Shown in pieces: positions 32,613 through 44,529 of a DNA stretch of 64,000 nt. The stretch is from positions 372,001 to 436,000 of the forward strand of contig KN817529.1 of assembly GCA_000827495.1 (NCBI GenBank), read 5' to 3'. Position numbers and translations under genes: made by a program. This DNA is from Hypholoma sublateritium FD-334 SS-4 (taxonomy: Eukaryota > Basidiomycota > Agaricomycetes > Agaricales > Strophariaceae). How positions within the stretch are numbered: the first letter of the stretch is position 1; the number at the start of each line of letters is the position of its first letter. A model generated the notes under the pieces. It saw nothing but the letters and a program-made list of their open reading frames with translations, ran no database searches and had not been told where the DNA came from.

Positions 32613-34905
32613 TTAGGCCAAGGGCAGTCCACATACTTCACAGTCCGTACCACCGTGTACGTTTTCAAACGTGCAATGCGGGCAGACCCGAATACTGCTC
32701 GAAGAGCCCGACTCGCGCGAAGCCGCTTGTTCGGCCGCAATCTGGTCGAATACTTCAGGTGGGATATCGTCGTCCATTGCAGAGGATCCTATGGGGCCTG
32801 AACTACTGGGTCGGGCAGCTGAAAATATATTAGTTTCGCGAAAAAAAGCATTGAGGATTGGCCAACTCACGGCCACTCTCTCGCGTGAACGTCATGAGCG
32901 TCTGCCATCCTTCTGTTGACAGAACGGGGTCGATATTCTTCGCGTCTTCAAGCAGATTGGCCGAAGACAAGGTGTGCATCAAAACATTGATATCCGCCTG
33001 TGCGGAGATAGTAAGAGATGTTGTTGCAGAAGGGCGGTAGGAGAACTCACATCAGAGAAGAGTTGAGATGTTTGCAGGAATGCGATTAAATGCCAGTCAC
33101 TCAGCCATTTCGCAAGTTCGATCTTTTTGTGACCCTCACTGCCGGGGAACAAGGATGGTGCATCGAGCTTCCGTAGCTCTGCCATAACGTTGTCCAGAGA
33201 CTGGTTTTCCAAGCCCGGGCGATTTTCAATTGCATATTGGGTCGACTGGAAAAGAGGTGACGGGGTTTGAGGGAATCCATGAGTTACCTAGATAGATAGC
33301 AGGTGTTGGAATCCTGTGTTGAACAAGTAAGTTGAAAACTTACGTTGACCATGAGATATTCGACAGGGAAACAAGGTTTGGCGCTCTTCTTGACTTCCAG
33401 GCCGTACTCGTTCTTGTAAGAGAAAAAAACATCTGGGACATATCTCGCAGAATCTTTGGTCCTGTCTTCTTCTTTGACGCGAACGATTCCAGGGTCTACG
33501 CTGGCTTCAATCATATCGGCCTCAACCATGGCCACTGCCTGTTCTGACACCTGATAGGCTGAGACATCGACTTGGCCGTCTTCTGTCGCAGTGAGGATGG
33601 CTGTGACAAGACGTGAAGCAAAATGCCCAGTCGGGGAAGATCTTGTCGCTGTCGGGTTGTCCTTCTGCAGCGATGCCGCGAAAATGGCTTCCAGAGATGA
33701 CAAGAAGAACGATTGTGGATGACGTTTGTACACATTTTTTGTCCGATCTTCTGGCGTTGGGTCCAGATCAGTGAAAACATACCCCACAACGGTGAGTGGG
33801 CTCGCTGCTGCAGCAGAGATCTGACGTATGCGCGCCTCATCCTCCCATGGCCATCCTAAAGTCAGCCCATCGAGTTCGCCTTGTTGTGGTGGCTCGTATA
33901 TCGCCTCTACAACGGCTTTGACTCCCATTGGGACCTTGTCGTATGGCTCGTAGCGGCCCAATAGCCACCCAAAGCGTTGCATACCCGTCTTCCGCCAGGC
34001 TTGAAGAAACCGATCAATTATATCCGTTGACGCAATTTCCAAATGGTCTACCATCCGGAAGGGTTGTGACTGCAGCGTTATTGGGGAGGGTTGACATGCT
34101 GTGCATATACCGGCTGGCCACGGGGGATGCGAGGCCGAAGGGCATGGCACTTTGACTTTGTAGGAGAGGGGTGTCAGTGGAGGGAGTTGAGAAGCAGCGG
34201 AGGCACTGGGTTTGGGAGTGACTTTCTTGAGGTACGCGTGGTATGACAAGTGCTTTACGGCGTGTTCCTTGTGGTATGCGGAATCGTAGGGTTCTAATGG
34301 CATACAGTAGTCACACATTCCGTTCAGCGCATGCTTGCAAAAGCGTGAATCGCGTTCTCGGGGAATCTTTCCGGATTGTGATCTCCAGTATACATCCACA
34401 ACATCTTCCTTCACGAGTTCCCAAGGGCGTTTGGTGGCATCTACTGCAGGCGCTGCGCTAGATATACCAGCAGAGGTAGATGGAGCCTCAGCCTGATCAT
34501 TTGAAGGTGTGGCATCAGGTTGATATCCAACAAAAACTAGATCTCCGTGGCTAAAAAATTTAAGCAAACTCAATGGTAAAAATGTCAATGCCATTCTTAC
34601 CTCAGGCCCAGTTTCTTCAACGTCTGGCCTTTCAACGAGGAAAGTTTGACTTCATTGCCGCGAGGTTGATTCGAGATTGTGATACTCGAGACATCGGGGT
34701 CAACGGATGTTTCTAATATCTAGTAAAGACGCTTGAACCACGTCTATTGATTTATTCTCTGTGAATATTACCTTGGCCAATAATTTGGAGATATCGTCAT
34801 CGGCAGACAACTCGTATCGGAAATTTCCATCCTTGGATCGGATTCTGATTAACTGCAAACGTTGAGTACGTGAAAACAAAGATTCCCGTGTTGCATACTT
34901 GCCAT
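32613..34905 (-). CDS. NPL4: Nuclear protein localization protein 4 (Cdc48/p97 cofactor)
   Basis: Partner of Ufd1 that brings ubiquitinated proteins to the Cdc48 ATPase. The ubiquitin-like N-terminus reads LIRIRSKDGNFRYELSADDD. A zinc-finger/helical region has FCKHALNGMCDYCMPLEP and HLSYHAYLKK, followed by the MPN-like core: HLEIASTDIIDRFLQAWRKT, QRFGWLLGRYEPYDKVPMG, VEAIYEPPQQGELDG, DPTPED. The C-terminus is an NZF-type zinc finger, CPHCTFENVHGGTDCEVCGLPLA. Animal Npl4 has this finger; yeast Npl4 does not. Exon 1 appears to be only the start codon at 34903-34905, joined across a 50-base GC-AG intron (34853-34902) to LIRIRSK; this recreates the family N-terminus ML(I)RIRS. Divergent from SPC7, 354 bases apart. 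Confidence 0.9.
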
Positions 34906-35259
34906 GGTGCAGGGTGAAGATGGAGGATAAAGCGAAAGAGACTACTTATCGTAAGCGTACCACTCCGAGTCAGGAGGAGAGTCGACGCGTACTACGGTAT
35001 TACTGCCAGACTGTTAGACGCGTAATGGATTACTAAGCATATCCGGGCCGCACACTAGATATCGTGATTTAACTGTTGATAATCACATGACCCTATGTAG
35101 GACGAAGCGCGTCTGTTTATTTTGGCGCTTTCAACGACCTCGACTCCCAACATAATTCTTGGGTGCCCTCTCTCTCATCCATACCCCCTACTTTCCCGGA
35201 CTTCTTGATTTTTAGACACATTTCGCTTGTCCTCTTCTTGCATCAATTATACGAAAACT
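34906..35259. promoter_or_regulatory. Bidirectional promoter between NPL4 and SPC7
   Basis: The two start codons face away from each other across 354 bases. The part near 35130-35220 is pyrimidine-rich, leading into SPC7. No defined factor site. Confidence 0.4.
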
Positions 35260-38200
35260 ATGGCTTCCAGCAAGAAGGTATCACCACACCGCCGGAAATC
35301 CATCGCGGGCACGAACCAAAACGTACCATCTATTGTTCCGAAGGGTAGGAGAAGAGCACACAGTATAGTTCCAGGCGCCACACTGAGTCCTCTGGCCAAG
35401 GCCCGGCGGTCATTGGTGCGCACCATCATCTATCTCATATTCTCGTGTATGTAGCTTACAATCATATCCCTCTCAAGGCTCCACGGAAAAGCATTCTCAA
35501 GGCATTCTCCAATGTTCTGAACGTGGATCCATCCTCACAGCAATCTTCCGGCTCATCTCAACCCGCCGCAAACGATGATACTGTCAATGCCACACGATCC
35601 ATGGAGATCACACAGGACTATCCGGCACCCGTCCCCGACAATACTGGCCGTAAATCATTGGGAGGACGACGCGTCAGCTTCTTCAATGCCTCGTTTGTCC
35701 GTATGTACGATCCGAATCGCAAAGCCAATTCGGGGACCCCTGCTCCCGACTCGGCGCCGGATGTCCCTGACGCCCAGTCGAACGAGAACGATTACCCTGG
35801 GCAGAACTCACGTCGTAGACGTAGTTCTGTCCGCTACTCAATGGCAGGAAACGAGGATATGGATATGACAACAATCATGCAACGCGGCGCGTTTCAGCCG
35901 AAGGGATCAGCCATCCTGGACGAGGAGCTCGAGTTCGATGAAGACGACGACGACGATTATGGCGACGACGATATGGAGGTCACTGAAGCTATTCAAGGTC
36001 ATTTTTCGCGTAAACGTTCACTTTCCATGGGAGGGCGCCAGCCGCTCGCTGAAGTGGAATCTACTTCGACAGCGCAATCTTTTGCAGAAGACAACACGCG
36101 TTCTGACATTGGAAACGATTCAATGCGGTCGGATGCGACCTCCGAACAATCGTCATTCATGGTGGATTTTACTGTTCCTCTTGGCCAGTCTCTTCGTCCA
36201 GCGGAGAAAGATGACGTCTGGCTCGCTCTGAAACAAATGACTCACTCCGGCGACCAGCCGGCCGAACCAGAATCTTCCTTTGAGGAGGAGGAATCCCTAC
36301 GCGGGAACGACGAAATGCCATTGGACGATGCTGTAGAACGTCTACTACGCGCTCGGGACTCGTTGCCCCTATCTGGAGCCCCGGAAGTAGAAAACGACCA
36401 CGAACCACAAGATGACACATTCACGGAGACGGAAGACAGCTTCAACGACAACGACGACGAACTCGACGGCAACAAGACTCTCAACCTGAGCAAAGTACTT
36501 GGACGCCCTAGCATCGGTCTCAATTCACGAATGAGCGTGGGCTATGGATCCAATATGGATGAATCGGAGGTTTACGGTAATATGGCCATTCCCTCACAGT
36601 CTACTCCCCGGCACTCTTTCGCACTGCCACCACAGCAGGCACCTACAGAAGAGGCCGGGGCCGATCAGCCGTCGCAGCAGCCTCGAAAGTCTCTAGTTTT
36701 CCAACCGCCACATAAAAATGACGATGATGTTTCGAAGTTCACGGAGACACCAGCTACCCAACCGCGGAAATCTACAGGCACATTTTCTTCCACACCGAGA
36801 GCGCCGGCCACCCCCAGCAGTCAATCGAAACCTAAGCCCAAACCCACATTTTCGGCGGCTTTTGCACCGCCCGTCGCGCGCCCATCCCCGAAAAAACCCA
36901 CCACGCCATCGGCCTCCACGTCCACAGTCACGCCCGCCAAACGTCCTCACATCTCGACGCAAGATGACGCCGACAACATGGAAATTGACCAGCCAAGCCC
37001 TGCCAAGCGACAAGCACTTGCGAGCAAATGGTTGGACGCAGCCGAAGCGCCTAAACCAAAGACCCCTTCGCTCTCGCCCGTCGCCGACCGAACTGCCCCA
37101 GTTCCCCGCCCTCTGTCGCCCACTAAGAAAGCCCCGTTCCTGCCTACTGTCTCTGCGGAAGCCTTTGCATCGGGCCCCCCTCCGATACAGTCCGCGCTAC
37201 GCCGCCCATCAGGATACTTTGCTCGGCGAAAGAGCTTGGCCGTATCCTTCAATGTGCCTGTGGATAGCGACAAGCCTGTAGCACCTGTAGCAGGGCCTTC
37301 GTCTGCAAAGAAGAGGGCCGGCATCGGCATGGGGCGCGCGAGTATGGGTGCAGCGCCTTCGCACACTTGGACTCGCCCTGAAAAGCCCACCACTGCGGAA
37401 CCTACGTCACCTTCCAAGGCGAAGGGTAAGGAAGTAGAAGCAGATACTTGTATCCGCGAAACTGCTCGTCAAGCCTCAGCATCACCCAGCCCAACGCGGG
37501 GCTCGCCCGCGCCTGTTCGCCCGCCTTCAGTGGAACCTGTGCTGGAGCAGCGACATCCGTCACCTCAGATCCAGCGCCCGACACGGCTCGAGCAAGTGCA
37601 GGAAGAGCTGGAAGATGATTTCTCAGCGAACATGGAGGTTGACACGGATGCGACGCAACAATGGCGCGAAGGTGTCGAGCAAGCAGGGTATGAAGAACAG
37701 GAAGAAGACGTGGTCAGTGCCAGGCTATCCAGTTATAAGCAAAGATGCTCATTCTGTTTTGTTCTAGCCCTCTATATCAGTTGTTCAGTTCTTGTCGATG
37801 ACAGGTATCAAATTCATGGACGAGCTGACAGCGCCGCGGCGGTCGGTACACCCCTCACAACAACCACTCCGCCAGCCTCGCAACCCCGCAGACATTGCGC
37901 TAGCGGAATACGTGGCGGCGATGGCTATTGACATCCCCCAGCTGGAACTTTATACCAGAGTATCGATGGACCTCCAGGCGTGGATTGCGAAGAGCAAGAT
38001 CGTATTTGCGGAAGCGGAAGAGGAAGCCGCTAAGGTAACTCCAGAGCTATTTGTTGAATACGCCAGAGCGGACGAGGAAGGGCAAGCAGAACTTTTGGTA
38101 CGTTTACAAGTTCTTTTCCGCCGTCACAATGATTTCTGATCATGTTTAGCATCAACTCAACCTAATCCGAACGCACACAAGATATCTCGCACGCTCAGAC

Positions 38201-39451
38201 TGGTATGACTGGAAATTGCAATGGGTTGAAGGTCTGCGTGTGACTGCCGACGAGGCCTTCACATCACTGGAGAATGTGAGTCCACAGATATCTCGATACA
38301 GTCTTTTCGTTTCTTAACGAACTGTGTCAATTCAGGACGCCCGCATGCTGGAAGAGCCCAAAAAAATAGCCGCCGAAATCATTCCGGACCTCGAGAAGGA
38401 GTACGAAGACCTCATTCGAGAACTTGAACAAGAACAGGCCGAAGTGGCCGAAATCGAGGGCGGTGACCAGGATTATCTTAATGAACTCAAGGCGACGATC
38501 GCAGAGCAAAACATCGAAATCGAAGCATTGAAGGCAGAGCTCGCTGAAGGCAGCGACCAAGTGCGATGGTTGCAAGAGCGGGCAAAGGAGCTCGATTTTC
38601 AAGCACGCGAAGCGAAGAATACTATCACGACTGCCGAGCGTGCCCTGCGGCTGAAGCAGACGTCGACGCGCTCAGAAGTGTTTCGACTCAAGGACGAACT
38701 CGAAGCGCTGGAGGATCTCCACATGTGTCGTATCACTAAAGTCAGCGCCGACCTCTTCGAATACGTGTACTCTTCCCTCTTCCAAGTTTCCATACCATGC
38801 AAGAACTTCAAGCCGATCGTGGACAAAGTCAGCATCTTCCGCCATGGCAAGCAAAGTATGCGATATAAGGACAATTTCCCGCGCCTCAGCTCTTTCCTCC
38901 TGATGGCTGCAACGCAGCTCATCAATCAAGGCGAAGACCTGACCGTTCGCGAGGTATGTTTCTTTCTCTTACCACAAGATCTAGCGTCATCTTAACTGTT
39001 CTCTGTTAGATTGTGCACCGCCTCAGCGACTATTGGTCCTCCTGCGCGGAACTACGCTCGCAACTGACACTGCTGAGTATCAAGTACCCGGTTGAGATCG
39101 CCGTCCCTCCCCCGTCGCGGGAGACGACACTGCCCAGTTTCAAAGCCAAGGCGATGGTCATGTTCCCCTCCGCGACGGCGAAGGCCTACATTACTTTTGT
39201 GTTTTCGTTGGACGCATTCTCGCGGTGGCCGCTTGCGATTGATTCTCTGGACTGCGAAGTTGACGTCGCATACGGATTGGTAGAGTAAGGATGTTTGACT
39301 ATTAACCACCTACTGTAAACTGACCCTACCCTTCTCTAGCCGCTCTACCATAATGCAGGCAGTCGTTGCCCGCCTTGCCCAAGCCACGCCCGCGGAAAGT
39401 TACGCATGTCTCCTCGACGCCTGTATCGAAGCCCAGGATGTATATCATTGA
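35260..39451 (+). CDS. SPC7: Kinetochore scaffold Spc7 / KNL1
   Basis: Outer-kinetochore subunit that recruits PP1 and the Bub checkpoint proteins. The first exon is basic (SSKKVSPHRRKSIAG, KGRRRAHS). Next come both PP1 docking motifs: SILK at 35490-35501 and RVSF at 35670-35681. Three MELT-like motifs follow: MEIT (35601), MDMT (35859) and MEVT (35973). A long disordered Ser/Pro-rich middle leads to the Spc7 domain with MTGIKFMDELTAPRRS. Then LELYTRVSMDLQAWI, a long coiled coil (LEKEYEDLIRELEQEQAEV and on), and a C-terminal RWD-like part ending EAQDVYH. Introns follow the first exon (RRSL/APRKS) and five more sites. About 1,300 residues. ATG 35260 is the first in frame. Confidence 0.9.
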
Positions 39452-39974
39452 TCCATTTACTCGGATATCCTTATTCCTCTCACTTTATATATATTCATAC
39501 TGGTTTGTAACATATTACTATTATATTTTGTGGGTTTTCTTGTATTCATTCAATTCATTCGCACTTGTTAGAAATAAAATCATTATAATCGTCAATGATC
39601 ATTCAAGATGGACGAGTACATAACAACGATATAGGTACAACAATGAGTGTGCGACCGGGGTAGGCAGGCGGATATTCGTGGACAGAACCATCCATGTGTG
39701 TACTTAAGTAGAAGCTAGAGATAGATAGAAATATTGGCGGCTAAAAAATACAGGGCGAGTGGAGAAAGATGTCGTGAAAATAGACGCAAGGAAGTAATCC
39801 ATTCAGTGGGTATGCAGATAACCATGCAGTGTGGATATGAGATGGCATAGATAACGGGCTAAATGCGTAGGGATAAGCTCTTGCTACAAAAGATCAAGAA
39901 AGCCGAGACTCACCAACACAATTTAAGAAGGAACAAAGAAGAAATGCAATACCGAGAAAGGCAAAAAGACTGCA
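39452..39974. other. Convergent 3' flanks of SPC7 and the coiled-coil gene
   Basis: About 520 bases, AT-rich, between two genes that converge. It holds the 3' UTRs; poly-A/T runs and a TATTACTATTATATTTTG stretch near 39510 are visible. No gene. Confidence 0.4.
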
Positions 39975-42185
39975 TTAGAAGGCGCAGGCGAGTTGGTCAA
40001 GTTGACCGAGCAGCAGTGCAAGCACCGCACGGTCGTCCCGTACAACGTCGAGCTCCGCCTCGCATGAACTCCGCACCGCGCCCCAGCTAGACTCCGCAAG
40101 GCGCGCCGTCGCATGCAACGCGCCCCGGTGCTTCTCCTGCTCGATCGCGCGCGCACACAGGCTCTCTGCATCGGTCCAGGCGCGAGCAACGGCGTCCTTG
40201 AGCTCGCCATCATGCGTAATGCGCATCTCGTGCAGGCGCGCATCGAGCTCCGCGGCCGCACGCGGGCGCGCACCAGCCTCGCCCGCACGCCACTGCGCTT
40301 CCATGTACGCGACCTGCGCGGCAGCCTCCTCCGCTTGCCGTTCACTCGCGCGCGTAAGCTCGTGCAGTTCCTCCTCGAGCGCCTGCACTTGCGCGAGGCG
40401 CTCTCGCGCGGCGTGCTCTGCCGCCGCGAGCTGTAGGCGAAGCATCGTCGCAGAAGACGCGTCCTGCGCGCTCGCGTCGGGGGAGAGGCTGAAGCGCGCG
40501 GACGCAGAGTGCATATACGGGGCGGGCGACGGCGTCACGTCCGGTAGGAGCACCTGTGAGATCGAGCCGTACCCGCCGGGCGAGTCAAGCCCGGTACTCA
40601 GAAGCAACGGGCTGCCAGGCGAACTTGCGAAGCCGCTGCCGCTAGGGCCGATACTCACCTGCGAGCTGAGGCTCGGCGACGCAGCGCCGGAGCGGAAAGG
40701 TGCAGGGATGTCAGAGAGCATGCGGCCGAACTCGTCCTCGCCAAGCGTGACAGAGGTCTCGTTCGCGAGCTGCTCCCAGGACATGATCGACCCGCGCATT
40801 GCCTTTTCATTCGCTACTCGCGGGGGAACCCTCAGCCTTAAAGAGGAGGTTGACGGGGCGGTGGAATTTTGGTTTGTGCTCGAGGTGGAATTTCCCGCAG
40901 AGGCTACGGGGAAGGGCGAGGTGTACGACATTTCAGCGCGCGATGGCAGGTTCACGCGAGTAGGAGTTTGTGGCACGAGGCGTTTGCGGCCAGGTTGAAT
41001 ACGTGGCATTGCAGGGGTCGGGGCGCCAAGCACGGCAACAGGGGCAAGAAGAAGTTCGACGTCCTCGTCATCTTCGTCTTCGCTATTGGCCTCAGATATA
41101 TGTGACATATTGCCTGCCCCAGAAACAGAGGCAGAGGTGGATGTACCACCTGAGGAAGATGTCATTGATTTCGTGCTTCCCGGGCGAGTTCGATGGGCGA
41201 GCGGCGAGGGTGTATCGCGCGATAGGGGGGAGTGCTTCCCGTTAGAGGGCGTCACAGTGCCTGACCTTCCAGACAAGCCTAACTTGGCTTTAAGTCCTGA
41301 GGTCTTTGGCGTGGAACCTTTGGGAGTAGACGATTTGGGAACGGTTGCCTGCGATGGGGCAGACGTCGAACCCGACGACAGCGGGCGCGGACCAGCCGCT
41401 GAGGTCTTCACGATCTTACTCGGTCGGGAAGGCGACGAAGCCTTGGCCGATCCAGGTACCGGAAATTTGGGTTTCGTCGGCGAGCTGTGCGGCGACACAT
41501 TGAGCGAGTTGGTGAGATTCGCCTTGAGAGCGGCACGGTGGGGGAGGGGGCTTATCGGGCGCTCGCTCTTCTCGGCTGGGGAGGTAACCGCGATCACAGG
41601 CCTGTTCTGCGACTCCTTCTTCTCATCGTCCGACGTGCTCAGGCGCCGCCGTGTGCTCGTGCGCACCAGCGCAGGTGAGGGCGGTTTCGCGGAGTGCTCG
41701 ACGATCACAGATTTTGGGCGGTACTTTGGCAGCGCCGACGCAGAGGTGGCGTTCGCACTCCTCGGACGGAGTGTCGAGACCTTGCCGCTCAGCGTGACTG
41801 GTTGCTGGGGCGAAATGGCCTCAGCGGTCTTATTGCTCGGAGTTGCAGACTGCTCGTCGGAAGAACCGGCGGCTGGGCGAGAATGCGAGGCTGAGACCCG
41901 CCTGCGGGTGGCCGACCTTGCCTCTGGTGTGGCCGTGCGCTGCGAAGGCGGCTTCGAGTCGCCCATCGAGTTTCTGGGCGGCGCTGGCTGTGCTGGCAAC
42001 ATGTGGAGGGTACTGTTCCGCCTGGACGCGGTCTCTTTCGTCTTCTTCGCGTTTTTGAGGTCCTTACCCGCATCTGACCTGCTTGCATCGGGTGCGAAGC
42101 CCAAGGCCTTGCCCACGGACGCGAGGTTGAGCGATTGCCGCAGGGAGCTGCGTGTGGGCTTTATCTTGGGACTGTCCGCAGACAT
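39975..42185 (-). CDS. Large disordered protein with C-terminal coiled coil, 736 aa
   Basis: One uninterrupted frame of 736 codons from ATG 42185. The first 550 residues are rich in Ser, Pro, Thr, Lys and Arg (KIKPTRSSLRQSLNLASV, PHSSPTKPKFPVPGSAKA), typical of an intrinsically disordered, heavily phosphorylated region. An acidic patch SEDEDDEDVELLL sits near residue 370. A further conserved-looking segment is IMSWEQLANETSVTLGEDEF...LSDIPAPF. The last 150 residues are a predicted coiled coil rich in Ala, Glu and Arg (EHAARERLAQVQALEEELHE). I recognise no named family. The antisense strand also has a long frame, because the DNA is GC-rich with strong third-position bias; the minus strand is preferred for its low-complexity, eukaryote-like composition and length. 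Confidence 0.7.
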   Translation of the reverse strand: MSADSPKIKPTRSSLRQSLNLASVGKALGFAPDASRSDAGKDLKNAKKTKETASRRNSTLHMLPAQPAPPRNSMGDSKPPSQRTATPEARSATRRRVSASHSRPAAGSSDEQSATPSNKTAEAISPQQPVTLSGKVSTLRPRSANATSASALPKYRPKSVIVEHSAKPPSPALVRTSTRRRLSTSDDEKKESQNRPVIAVTSPAEKSERPISPLPHRAALKANLTNSLNVSPHSSPTKPKFPVPGSAKASSPSRPSKIVKTSAAGPRPLSSGSTSAPSQATVPKSSTPKGSTPKTSGLKAKLGLSGRSGTVTPSNGKHSPLSRDTPSPLAHRTRPGSTKSMTSSSGGTSTSASVSGAGNMSHISEANSEDEDDEDVELLLAPVAVLGAPTPAMPRIQPGRKRLVPQTPTRVNLPSRAEMSYTSPFPVASAGNSTSSTNQNSTAPSTSSLRLRVPPRVANEKAMRGSIMSWEQLANETSVTLGEDEFGRMLSDIPAPFRSGAASPSLSSQVSIGPSGSGFASSPGSPLLLSTGLDSPGGYGSISQVLLPDVTPSPAPYMHSASARFSLSPDASAQDASSATMLRLQLAAAEHAARERLAQVQALEEELHELTRASERQAEEAAAQVAYMEAQWRAGEAGARPRAAAELDARLHEMRITHDGELKDAVARAWTDAESLCARAIEQEKHRGALHATARLAESSWGAVRSSCEAELDVVRDDRAVLALLLGQLDQLACAF

Positions 42186-42302
42186 TGTACGTACAGACGA
42201 AAGATGAAACGAGACAAGAATCAGTGGCAGACCACAACGCCCACCTATTCAACCCTCCTTTCCTCATTCGGTTTCAACCGACCCCTTTGCATTTATTTGT
42301 TC

Positions 42303-44229
42303 CTACCACATAAACCGCCCCACGCCCTCCCGCGGCAAGTATAGAAATACGCTCATCGTCACCGCGTTCACAACCGCATACCACCCAGTCTCCAGGAAGA
42401 CCCCCGACTCGGGGACATCGTCCACTTGTGCACGCATAAGTACGTAGGGGATTAAAAAATAACGCGGCTCCAGCAGGGGCGTGGGCAACAGCGTTGGAAT
42501 CACAAACGCAGGCAGGAGCAACGTCTGCAGCAGAGTTTGATCATGGCCTAAAGTTCGATCAGCTACTACAACCTTCCAATTCAGTTGCCGCAACGCACTT
42601 ATTCGTAGGAACCACGCCCAGGTGCATGCAAGGTAAATGGGGACCAAGAGGTAGGGCACCAAAGGGTGGAGCATAAAAATCCGTCTCCAGACGTAGAACG
42701 TATAGTGCCTATTATCCGAAAGGAGGAACGGATGGTGGATTCTGTGAAACAACAATTCAACGTCAAATTACACTCTGAGTTAAGATGGAAACACGAACGT
42801 GAACAAGTTCACCGTCATACACATGATCCCGCATGTGACAGTTGTAGCAAGTACACGCCTGTTGAAAGAACGTTAGAGTGCTCAGTCCAAGCCTAACCAA
42901 AAATAACATACATTTTACTCCCAAACATACGGCTCCGCACGCCATTTACAAGTCCTTGAGCACCCCCGGGACCGGAAATGAGAACAGGCCAGCCAAAGAA
43001 GGTTGCAGCTGCGACAAAATAGTACAACTGGGGTACGTGAAGAACGGGTGTATGGTTGACTTTGTCGCCTTCTCGTAACAAGAAAATGAACAATCGGCCA
43101 CTTGAAACCTGCAGACCGCCACGTACCGAGGACGATGCCCCCGTTCCACACGACAAAGGCACCGAAGGCGGCCAGCACCAGCGTGTATGGGAGAAATGCA
43201 GGAAGGAGATCAAAAATGACTTTGGGTGCACTCTTTATTGATTGGATAAGGTCACCTGCACAGAAATAAACATTTTGAGGTTGAAGCCGATCGCCTTTGG
43301 ATCTGCCAGGAGGCATTTCAAATCACATACCAGGACTTGCCTCCAACGCAAGGGGATCGTGCAATTTAGGTAGTTCAGGTTGACCAGCAGCCGCACGCCT
43401 GAAGCGAAGGTGCATGAGCTGACTTGTAGCATAGGCATACAGCACCCAGACTATGTTGGTCTGGCGGAATGTACAACTGATCATCCCCGCCTATCAATAG
43501 CCACAAATCGTGTCAGAAAATGAGATAGTGAGATGGTGTTTAATAAACGCACTACTGCGGCACCCCAGTGCCAGCCTTTCGTTGCAAACATAACCGTCAT
43601 AACAACACTAAGTAAACTCGGTACCTCTGTGTAGTACAGAAAGCCATAGAACCATGTGAGAGGGAACGCGCTCAGCGCCATCGCCTCAAACGTAGGGGAG
43701 AGCACAGATGAGGGCGGCTGAACCCGCTTGTGGAATGCGAGTAAACGCGTGAGCGCAAGCGGCAGTAGCATGAGGGTGAGAGTGGGTGTGAGGCGGAGCA
43801 TGGAGACATTGCATTTAACGAGGAAGACGCGTTTGAGGATGAGAGAGAGGAGATATCTATGGGATGAGATAAGATAACCCGAACAATGAAGTTAACCATG
43901 TCAACCAACATTGGGAAAGCGAGGTAAAATAGACGCACAGGCCAGGTGGGGTGGTGATTTTCGGATCCCACGTTGCATACTCTCCACGACAGTATGCCTG
44001 TGCCTGCGGGATGTGGAAGGGCTCATCCTGCAGGCACGCACACACATAGCATCGAATCGATTGATAACCCAGTCAAAGTCAGTAACATCATCAAATAGGA
44101 GTGCACGACCTGGAACGCTAGGCCGACGGTGACGCTCACCATGTATGGCTCGCTGACAATCGTGTTGACCTGCTTGAGCACGACGACTACGATGGAGCAA
44201 AAAATGGGGTAAAGTGACTCGTCAGCCAT
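42303..44229 (-). CDS. ALG10: Dol-P-Glc:Glc2Man9GlcNAc2-PP-Dol alpha-1,2-glucosyltransferase
   Basis: ER membrane enzyme that adds the last (third) glucose to the lipid-linked oligosaccharide for N-glycosylation, using dolichyl-phosphate glucose. After a first hydrophobic helix (YPIFCSIVVVVLKQVNTI) an intron leads to the family motif DEPFHIPQAQAYC, followed by WDPKITTPPGLCVYF in the first luminal loop. Then come many hydrophobic segments (for example FPLTWFYGFLYYTEVPSLLSV, MLRLTPTLTLMLLPLAL). The late motifs are HPFLLSDNRHYTFYVWRR and PLLEPRYFLIPYVLMR. Exon borders are numerous, with at least eight exons. The final exon ends VGRFMW at 42303. Length about 460-480 residues fits the family. Its 3' end lies 117 bases from the start of the downstream 736-aa gene on the same strand. 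Confidence 0.92.
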
Positions 44230-44529
44230 ACTGAGCCACGGGAGCGTAGAAGAAGAAGTGCGGGAGGTCCAACAAGATGAAGAGGTGGTGGGTGTGGTGA
44301 GAAAGGTAACTTTTTCCTAATAAGGAATGGGTAACAGCATCCAGGCGCGGCCCGCTAACGTCCCGCATTTTCGTGGAAAATGATAAATCCGAAGTCAGAA
44401 AAATATGTCTGCCATATAACCCCCAAGAAGTTTCGGTACGGCACTGGTGGAAATAGAAATGACACTATTGCTTACGGTTGGCGTATTTACGATCACCCAC
44501 TAGATATCTATTTTAATTGTATGCAAGTG
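44230..44529. other. ALG10 upstream region
   Basis: About 300 bases with no gene; holds the ALG10 promoter on the minus strand. Confidence 0.3.

Noticed and set aside
36718..37281. Plus-strand frame of 187 codons inside SPC7
   Set aside because: Out-of-frame shadow of the Pro/Ser-rich middle of SPC7.
41086..42207. Plus-strand open frame of 373 codons
   Set aside because: Antisense to the 736-codon gene; caused by GC-rich codon bias. Composition is less protein-like and there is no exon context.
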